The position numbers and the translations under genes are program-made. Of a stretch of 64,000 nucleotides of DNA, positions 58,454 to 64,000 are shown piece by piece. The stretch's first letter is position 1; every line of letters begins with the position of its first letter. The DNA comes from Microbacterium maritypicum (lineage in GTDB: Bacteria > Actinomycetota > Actinomycetes > Actinomycetales > Microbacteriaceae), in assembly GCF_008868125.1 (NCBI RefSeq), contig NZ_WAAQ01000002.1, positions 186,001-250,000 on the forward strand, read 5' to 3'. A model generated the notes under the pieces. That model saw only the letters and a program-made list of their open reading frames with translations, searched no databases and was not told the origin of the DNA.

Positions 58454-60730
58454 ATGCCGAAGAACAAGAAGCCCCGCGGCGGACGCCCGTCCGCGAACTT
58501 CGAGCCGCGCTACGGCGCGAAGAAGACCTCCTTCCACGATCGTCACAACGGCGGCCCCGCCCGTGACGGTGCGCGCGATGAGCGCGGTGGACGAGCGGAT
58601 GCTGGCGATCGCCGCACCGCTCCTGCCGCAGGCGGTTACGACCGTCGCCCCGGCAGCCGCAGCGCCGGCCACCGCGGCTACCGTCCGGCCGAAGCCGAGT
58701 CGGGTGCGCCCAAGCAGCGCTGGGGTGCGTCGGAGCGCGCCGGCCGCGATGAGGCCCGCGGCATCCGCAACCGCGCGGAGTCCGGGCGTCGTGAGGCCCC
58801 GCACCACCGCAACGACGAGCGCTCCGAGCGCCCCCGCTTCAACGACCGGCCCACCGCCGGCGGACGCTTCGCCGACCGCCCGCGTCGGGACGATCGCGGC
58901 GGACAGCGTCCGACCGGACCCGGCACCTACCGCGACGAGCGTGGCGGCGACCGCCCCCGGTTCGACCGCGATGACCGCGCGCGTCGTGACGACCGCGGTG
59001 CCGGCACCCAGCGTCAGGGCTTCCGCGACAACGACCACCGCGATGGTGGGCGTCCGGGTCGCGACGATCGACGTGGCGCCGAGCGTCCCCGGTTCGCCAA
59101 CGACCGTGGTGGAGATCGTCCCCGGTTCGACAACGACCGCGGTGCCGAGCGTCCGCGGTTCGACCGCGACGAGCGTCCGCGTCGCGACGACCGTGCCGGC
59201 GACCGGACCCGGTCGAACGACCGTGGCGCCGCGCGCCCTGAGCGCTCTTTCGACGCCGACCGCGCACGCCGTGCCTTCGACCGCGACCGCACGCAGCGTT
59301 CGTACGAGGGCGGCCGCGACGAGCGTTCGCGTCCGTCGACCGGTGGCGCCTACCGCACCGAGCGCCCGCGCCCGCTGACCTCCGACACCCGGGGGCGTCC
59401 GGCGCGCAACGAGCGTCCGAGCCGCAACGACTGGAACGCCACCAGCCGTCCGGCCTCGACCGGAGCGAAGTTCGCACCGGGCGACGACGTCGTGCACGAG
59501 CGCCTCGAGGCGAAGTCCGTCGCGGCCGTCGAGGTCGATGGTGTGACCTTCGGCGACCTCGGACTCGGATCGAACATCGTCGAGACCCTCGTCGGCATGG
59601 GTGCGGCCACGCCGTTCCCGATCCAGGCCGCCAGCATCCCGGCCGTGCTCGCAGGGCGCGACGTCCTCGCCCGCGGCCGCACCGGCTCCGGCAAGACCAT
59701 CGCCTTCGGTGCTCCGCTCGTCGAGCGCGTGCTGCAGTCGCAGGCCGGCAAGCGTCGTGAGTTCGGACGGTCGCCGCGTGCGATCATCCTCGCTCCGACG
59801 CGTGAGCTCGCGCTGCAGATCGACCGCACGATCCAGCCGATCGCCCGCAGCGTCGGCCTGTTCACCACGCAGATCTACGGTGGTGTGCCGCAGGGCCGCC
59901 AGGTGGGCGCGCTCAAGAAGGGCGTCGACATCGTGATCGGCACCCCCGGTCGTGTCGAGGACCTCATCAACCAGGGCAAGCTCGACCTCTCGGACTGCCG
60001 CATCGCGGTGCTCGACGAGGCCGACCACATGTGCGAGCTCGGGTTCGTCGAGCCGGTGCAGCGCATTCTGCGTCACACCGCCGACGGCAGCCAGAAGCTG
60101 CTGTTCTCGGCCACGCTCGACCGTGAGGTCGCGGCTCTCGTCGACGAGTTCCTCGTCGACCCGGCCGTGTACGAGGTCGCGGGAGAGGACCAGGACTCCA
60201 GCACGATCGAGCACCGCGTGCTCGTGATCGAGCACCGCGACAAGGCCGACATCCTCACCTCGCTCGTCGACCGCGATGGCAAGACGCTGGTCTTCGCCCG
60301 CACCCGCGCCTACGCAGACATGCTCGCCGAGCAGTTCGACGACGCCGGCATCCCGGCCGTCTCGCTGCACGGCGACCTGAACCAGGCCAAGCGCACGCGC
60401 AACCTGGAGCGTCTGACGTCCGGACGCGTGAACGTGCTCGTCGCCACCGACGTCGCCGCCCGCGGCATCCACGTCGACGACATCGACCTGGTCGTCCAGG
60501 CCGATGCGCCGGACGAGTACAAGACGTACCTGCACCGCTCGGGTCGCACCGGTCGCGCGGGTCGTTCGGGCCGTGTCGTCACGCTGATCACGCGTCAGCG
60601 CCAGCGTCGCATGACCGAGCTGCTCGACCGCGCCGAGATCGACGCGCCGTTCGAGAACGCCCGTCTCGACGACGACGTGATCGAGGAGATCGCCGGTCGC
60701 GTGCCGACCGCGGCCGACCTGACCGCCTGA
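58454..60730 (+). CDS. DEAD-box RNA helicase with long disordered N-terminus
   Basis: 758-residue ATP-dependent RNA helicase. The first 340 or so residues are low-complexity and rich in Arg, Asp and Gly, with repeats such as ERPRFDNDRGGDRPRF, and are probably disordered and RNA-binding. The core follows: FPIQAASIP (Q motif), GRTGSGKT (I), PTREL (Ia), TPGR (Ib), LDEADHM (II), SAT (III), LVFARTRAYAD (IV), ATDVAARGIHVDD (V) and HRSGRTGRAG (VI). All are intact. The ATG at MPKNKKPRGG was chosen. The tail is usually C-terminal in this family, so N-terminal placement is a variant. Likely roles are RNA decay, ribosome assembly or cold adaptation. Confidence 0.93.
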   Translation: MPKNKKPRGGRPSANFEPRYGAKKTSFHDRHNGGPARDGARDERGGRADAGDRRTAPAAGGYDRRPGSRSAGHRGYRPAEAESGAPKQRWGASERAGRDEARGIRNRAESGRREAPHHRNDERSERPRFNDRPTAGGRFADRPRRDDRGGQRPTGPGTYRDERGGDRPRFDRDDRARRDDRGAGTQRQGFRDNDHRDGGRPGRDDRRGAERPRFANDRGGDRPRFDNDRGAERPRFDRDERPRRDDRAGDRTRSNDRGAARPERSFDADRARRAFDRDRTQRSYEGGRDERSRPSTGGAYRTERPRPLTSDTRGRPARNERPSRNDWNATSRPASTGAKFAPGDDVVHERLEAKSVAAVEVDGVTFGDLGLGSNIVETLVGMGAATPFPIQAASIPAVLAGRDVLARGRTGSGKTIAFGAPLVERVLQSQAGKRREFGRSPRAIILAPTRELALQIDRTIQPIARSVGLFTTQIYGGVPQGRQVGALKKGVDIVIGTPGRVEDLINQGKLDLSDCRIAVLDEADHMCELGFVEPVQRILRHTADGSQKLLFSATLDREVAALVDEFLVDPAVYEVAGEDQDSSTIEHRVLVIEHRDKADILTSLVDRDGKTLVFARTRAYADMLAEQFDDAGIPAVSLHGDLNQAKRTRNLERLTSGRVNVLVATDVAARGIHVDDIDLVVQADAPDEYKTYLHRSGRTGRAGRSGRVVTLITRQRQRRMTELLDRAEIDAPFENARLDDDVIEEIAGRVPTAADLTA

Positions 60731-60740
60731 GTCATCTCTC

Positions 60741-60780
60741 CGAAGGCCCTGTCCCGCTTCCGCGGGGCGGGGCCTTTCGC
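60741..60780 (+). terminator. Hairpin after the DEAD-box helicase gene
   Basis: Imperfect GC-rich stem with cgaaggccc / ggggcctttcg arms and a cgc-rich inner part, 10 bases after the stop and before the convergent yaeQ gene. Confidence 0.65.
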
Positions 60781-60790
60781 GTGTACGCGG

Positions 60791-61330
60791 TCAGGAGAGC
60801 TCGTGCACGTGCACGGCGGAGGTGACGTTCGTGCCGTTGAGGTCGAGGTAGATCACGCTCTCGGTCACGGTGAGGGTCATGGTGTTGCGGCGCTCGATCA
60901 GCCCGGCCGCGCTGTCGATGAAGCCGGGGTCGAAGCTGTAGACGCGGATGTCCTCGCGGCGGTGGATGCGCTTGTCCGTCCACGGTGCCATCACCTTGGC
61001 GGGGTCGCGGTGGGTGTAGACCACGGTGCGCTCGGCGAGCCTGCTGCCGTAGTGCAGGCGTTCGGCGTCGGGCGCACCGATCTCGACCCAGGCGGTGATG
61101 AGGCCGGTGAGGTCGCGCACGAGCACAGCCGGTTCCTCGGTCGAGGAGATGCTGCCGCCGAAGGCGATGCCCTCGGCGAACTCGAGCCCGTAGGCCAGCA
61201 CGCGCGTGAGCATGTAGGCATCGGTCTCGGACGGATGCCGCGCCACGCGCAGCGAGTAGTCCTCGTAGACGCCGCGATCGGTGTCAGCGAGCTGCACCTC
61301 GAATGTGTGGACTGTGGAACCGATCGCCAT
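60791..61330 (-). CDS. yaeQ: YaeQ family protein
   Basis: 179-residue protein starting MAIGSTVHTFEVQLADTDRGVYEDYSLRVARHPSETDAYMLTRVLAYGLEFAEGIAFG, which is the YaeQ signature N-terminus. WVEIGAPDAERLHYGSRLAERTVVYTH follows. The fold is related to PD-(D/E)xK nucleases, but the cellular role is unsettled. Normal length. It lies behind the radical SAM gene on the same strand, 46 bases away, so cotranscription is possible. Confidence 0.9.
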   Translation of the reverse strand: MAIGSTVHTFEVQLADTDRGVYEDYSLRVARHPSETDAYMLTRVLAYGLEFAEGIAFGGSISSTEEPAVLVRDLTGLITAWVEIGAPDAERLHYGSRLAERTVVYTHRDPAKVMAPWTDKRIHRREDIRVYSFDPGFIDSAAGLIERRNTMTLTVTESVIYLDLNGTNVTSAVHVHELS

Positions 61331-61376
61331 GATCCCCGAGCCTACGCGGCTGCGGGATGCGCGCTTGACCGTCGGG

Positions 61377-62468
61377 TCAGAAGAGCATCGGCTGCGCGGG
61401 TGACGCCTCGGATCGTGCGCTGGGCGTGAAGCGCACCGTCGCGGCGGTCGACACCGTCGTCTGCACGTGGCCCTGCCCCGGGCGGAACCCGCGGCGGGAG
61501 TAGTCGTCTTCGTGGCGGCCGTCGAGGCCGTGCATGCGGATCAACGGACGGGTGCGCTTGGCGAGCCACTGTCGGTACCCCTTCGGGGCCTCGGCCGACG
61601 CTCCCGGGTACAGCCCGCGGTAAGACGACACCAGGTCGGGCCGCGCCTCGCCGAGCCACTCGAAGAACCACGGCTTCACTCCCGGACGAAGGTGCAGGGC
61701 TCCGTAGATGACGGCGCGCGCCCCGGCCTCCTTGATGCGCACGAGGGCACTGTCGATCGCGGCGAGCGAGTCGGTCATGTGCGGCATGATCGGCATGAGG
61801 AACACGGTCACCGGGAACCCGGCATCCGCCAGCGCCCGCACGGTGTCGAGTCGCGCCTGAGTCGTCGGAGCTCCGGGCTCGATCGCCTTCTGCAGGTCGT
61901 CGTCGTACATCGCGATCGACATCTGCACATCGATCGGCACCCGCTTCGCGGCCTTCACGAGCAGCGGGATGTCCCGGCGGATCAGCGTCCCCTTCGTGAG
62001 GATCGAGATCGGGGTGCCGGACGCGGCGAGGGTCTCGATGATGCCAGGCATGAGCTTGTACCTGCCCTCGGCCCGCTGGTACGGGTCGGTGTTGGTGCCG
62101 AGGGCGACGGTCTCGTGCTCCCAGCTGCCGCGTCGCAGCTCCTTCTCGAGCACCTCCACCACGTTGACCTTGACGACGATCTGCGAGTCGAAGTCGGCCC
62201 CGCCGTCGAGGTCGAGGTACTCGTGGGTTCCGCGGGCGAAGCAATACACGCAGGCATGCGAACACCCCCGATAGGGGTTGATCGTCCAGGCGAAGGGCAT
62301 GCGCGAGGCGCCGGGCACATGATTCAGCGCCGACTTCGACAGCACCTCGTGGAACGTCATCCCGGCGAACTCGGGAGTCGTGACGGAGCGCAGGACGCTC
62401 GATCGGTCTTCGAGGCCGGGCAGCGCCGCCGCATCCGTCTCTCCGAGCTTCTGTCCCTGCCACCTCAT
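61377..62468 (-). CDS. Radical SAM protein, Rv2578c family
   Basis: 363-residue radical SAM enzyme. INPYRGCSHACVYCFARGTHEYLDLD contains the Cys-x3-Cys-x2-Cys motif for the [4Fe-4S] cluster. The barrel continues with ALGTNTDPYQRAEGRYKLMPGIIETL and FPVTVFLMPIMPHMTDS. This matches the mycobacterial Rv2578c family, related to spore-photolyase-like (SplB) proteins, with unknown substrate. The ATG at MRWQGQKLG was chosen. Its 5' region is AT-richer and divergent from the carboxypeptidase gene. Confidence 0.92.
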   Translation of the reverse strand: MRWQGQKLGETDAAALPGLEDRSSVLRSVTTPEFAGMTFHEVLSKSALNHVPGASRMPFAWTINPYRGCSHACVYCFARGTHEYLDLDGGADFDSQIVVKVNVVEVLEKELRRGSWEHETVALGTNTDPYQRAEGRYKLMPGIIETLAASGTPISILTKGTLIRRDIPLLVKAAKRVPIDVQMSIAMYDDDLQKAIEPGAPTTQARLDTVRALADAGFPVTVFLMPIMPHMTDSLAAIDSALVRIKEAGARAVIYGALHLRPGVKPWFFEWLGEARPDLVSSYRGLYPGASAEAPKGYRQWLAKRTRPLIRMHGLDGRHEDDYSRRGFRPGQGHVQTTVSTAATVRFTPSARSEASPAQPMLF

Positions 62469-62542
62469 TCGACAATTCGAACAGAAAGACGATGTTAACG
62501 CAAGCGACTCTGCAACTTATCTTCGAATGAGAGGATGGATCA

Positions 62543-63472
62543 ATGCCCTTCCTGCCGCACCCTCAGCATGCGGCACCGCGGTCCCCGATCCGCGGACCCG
62601 CTTTGCCGATCGGTGTCGCCGTGACCGCGATCGGGGTCCTGTTGTCGATCGGTTCCGGTCCGGTGCCGTCCTCCGGCGCCGACTCGATGCCGGTGCCGGT
62701 CGCGATCATGCAGGTCCCGCCGGTCAAGGTCGCCGCGACCACGGCGGCCGACCCCTGCGCAGACTCCTCGGTGCAGCAGGCGATCGCGAACGGCGATGAC
62801 GCGGCGACGATCGCGGCGTTCGGGGGTGGCGCGGCCTTCCGCGAGGCCGTCGTCGCGGGCAACGCTCCCTGCATCTCGCTCAGTGATCCGGCGCGGCTGT
62901 GGGTCGTGGTGAACAAGTCGTCGCCGCTGAACCCGCCAGAGTACGAGCCGACGGACCTCGCCTCGGTGCCGCTGCAGATGACGACGCCGTCCGGGCGCGT
63001 GCGCACCGACGTGGCCGCTGCCGTCGGCGAGATGGCGGATGCGGCGGTCGCTGCCGGTGTCGGGCGGATCGGCGCGAACAACGGATACCGCTCCTACGGC
63101 CTGCAGGTGACGACCTACGGCTCGCACGTGCGATCGCAGGGCCAGGCCGAGGCGGATGCCGGCTCGGCGCGTCCGGGCCACAGTGAGCACCAGACGGGTC
63201 TCGCGCTCGACGTGGTCGCGTGCGGGACGGGCTGCGGCGGACTCGACGGCTTCGGTGCCACGGCGCAGAGCGACTGGGTCGCGGCGCACGCCTGGGAGTA
63301 CGGATTCATCGTGCGCTACGAGCAGGTCGGCACCCCGGTCACGGGGTATGCGCCGGAGCCGTGGCACCTCCGCTATGTCGGCGTCGACCTCGCCGTCGCC
63401 TATCACGAGGGTGGATTCCACACGCTCGAGGAGTTCTTCGCGCTGCCGGCCGCCCCCGACTACGCGCACTGA
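62543..63472 (+). CDS. D-alanyl-D-alanine carboxypeptidase, VanY/M15 type
   Basis: 309-residue cell-wall peptidase. An N-terminal hydrophobic helix (ALPIGVAVTAIGVLLSIGSGPVP) acts as signal or anchor. The M15B zinc site is present: SARPGHSEHQTGLALDVV (SxHxxGxAxD) and APEPWHLRYVG with the third His. It trims D-Ala from peptidoglycan stem peptides. Four Cys residues (DPCADS, APCISL, ACGTGCGG) may form external disulfides. No vanHAX-like genes are near, so it is probably housekeeping rather than glycopeptide resistance. Confidence 0.9.
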   Translation: MPFLPHPQHAAPRSPIRGPALPIGVAVTAIGVLLSIGSGPVPSSGADSMPVPVAIMQVPPVKVAATTAADPCADSSVQQAIANGDDAATIAAFGGGAAFREAVVAGNAPCISLSDPARLWVVVNKSSPLNPPEYEPTDLASVPLQMTTPSGRVRTDVAAAVGEMADAAVAAGVGRIGANNGYRSYGLQVTTYGSHVRSQGQAEADAGSARPGHSEHQTGLALDVVACGTGCGGLDGFGATAQSDWVAAHAWEYGFIVRYEQVGTPVTGYAPEPWHLRYVGVDLAVAYHEGGFHTLEEFFALPAAPDYAH

Positions 63473-63624
63473 ATCGGCGCGGAACACCACGGTTGCGGCA
63501 TCCGACAACCGCGGTACCCAGTGTCACGTTTTATGGGATGCATTCTCACAACGTCCTGTCCTGGACCGGTTGTGCGACGTAGAATCGCCGGAGCAACGAT
63601 GCATGAGACGTTCAGGAGGACGGC

Positions 63625-64000
63625 ATGGAACGCGACATCTACGACGAGGATCACGAGGCATTCCGGGACCTGGTCAAGGACTTCGTCAAGCGCCACGTGA
63701 CCAACGAGGCGATCGAGCGGTGGGACGCCGCGGGGGAGATCGACCGGGCGACGATGCTGGCCGCCGGAGAGGCGGGTCTGATCGGCCTGTCGGTCCCGGA
63801 GGAGTTCGGTGGCGCCGGCATGCTGCAGGACTACCGCTTCCGCACGATCGTGATGGAGGAGGTCATCGCCTCCGGCGCGGGTTCGCTGGCCGGTGCCTTC
63901 GGCATCCAGGACGACCTGGCCGTGCCCTACCTCGTGCACATGGGAACGCAGGAGCAGAAGGAGAAGTGGCTGCCTCGCATGGCCACGGGTGAGGTGCTCG
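63625..64000 (+). CDS. Acyl-CoA dehydrogenase (3' truncated by the window end)
   Basis: First 125 residues of an acyl-CoA dehydrogenase, which introduces the alpha,beta double bond using FAD. The helical N-terminal domain reads RDLVKDFVKRHVTNEAIERWDAAGEIDRATMLAAGEAGLIGLSVPEEFGGAGMLQDYRF, the family signature. HMGTQEQKEKWLPRMATGEVL begins the middle domain. AGGAGGA eight bases before the ATG fixes the start. The catalytic Glu lies beyond the window. The gene has its own upstream region of about 150 bases. Confidence 0.92.
   Translation, partial: MERDIYDEDHEAFRDLVKDFVKRHVTNEAIERWDAAGEIDRATMLAAGEAGLIGLSVPEEFGGAGMLQDYRFRTIVMEEVIASGAGSLAGAFGIQDDLAVPYLVHMGTQEQKEKWLPRMATGEVL

Noticed and set aside
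58334..60535. A 733-codon open frame opposite the DEAD-box helicase
   Set aside because: Val/Ala/Thr-rich antisense translation of the RD/RG repeats, with no ribosome site or motif.
62466..62528. LexA/SOS box near the radical SAM and carboxypeptidase starts
   Set aside because: Single tcgaa-type half sites occur, but no paired TCGAAC-n4-GTTCGA palindrome was found.
1..64000. tRNA, rRNA or transposase genes
   Set aside because: No cloverleaf with a convincing T-loop, no ribosomal RNA sequence and no transposase motif was seen on either strand. A tRNA or covariance scan would settle this.

Overview
The window is high-GC, gene-dense DNA from an actinobacterium. The best guess is Microbacteriaceae, probably Microbacterium. 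The evidence is the pur, sterol-carrier and DUF3073 genes, a hmuTUV/HtaA haem system with DtxR-type boxes, many four-base start/stop overlaps, GTG and TTG starts, class-E sortase signals (LAxTG) and several LacI-controlled sugar loci. This is judged from gene content only, without a database search. No gene-free stretch exceeds about 300 bases. I saw no rRNA, tRNA, CRISPR array, transposase or phage gene.

Layout. 1-1.9 kb: the end of a polar amino-acid ABC transporter (solute-binding/permease fusion plus ATPase). 1.9-6 kb: purD, a CoA-type Nudix hydrolase, a sterol-carrier-family protein, a hypothetical protein, and a divergent glyoxalase/MarR pair sharing twin operators. 6-13.3 kb: an iron-regulated haem locus, with hmuTUV-like genes on the minus strand facing a 1,398-residue wall-anchored protein with two HtaA domains. 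13.4-16.1 kb: small membrane and hypothetical proteins and a thioester-domain/SpaA-domain adhesin. 16.3-20.3 kb: purM, purF and a CynX-type MFS carrier.

20.3-33 kb: a host-glycan locus made of a LacI regulator, a GH35 beta-galactosidase, a 1,725-residue GH101 endo-alpha-N-acetylgalactosaminidase and a three-gene sugar ABC transporter. All three transcription units carry the same 14-bp operator, so they look like one regulon for mucin-type O-glycans. A VapBC pair sits inside the locus. 33-36.6 kb: MOSC protein, DUF3073, universal stress protein and a DUF4097/PadR pair.

36.7-43.1 kb is the most unusual region. It holds a complete-looking gamma-butyrolactone signalling set: an AfsA/ScbA-family synthase, a receptor-type TetR regulator, and an epimerase-like oxidoreductase. 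The synthase gene is the last gene of a tightly coupled five-gene operon that begins with a small secreted protein of unknown family, followed by a large lipoprotein and an ABC transporter of the MacB type. I propose that it links hormone synthesis to export or sensing of an extracellular product.

43.2-53.2 kb: TipAL-like MerR regulator, nitroreductase, Rieske-FAD oxidoreductase, two CrcB fluoride channels, and a second LacI-controlled sugar ABC operon ending in a Gfo/Idh/MocA dehydrogenase. 53.3-64 kb: a TetR/RND efflux pair, aldose 1-epimerase, a DEAD-box helicase with a long disordered N-terminus and a structured 5' leader, YaeQ, an Rv2578c-type radical SAM protein, a VanY-type D,D-carboxypeptidase, and the start of an acyl-CoA dehydrogenase.
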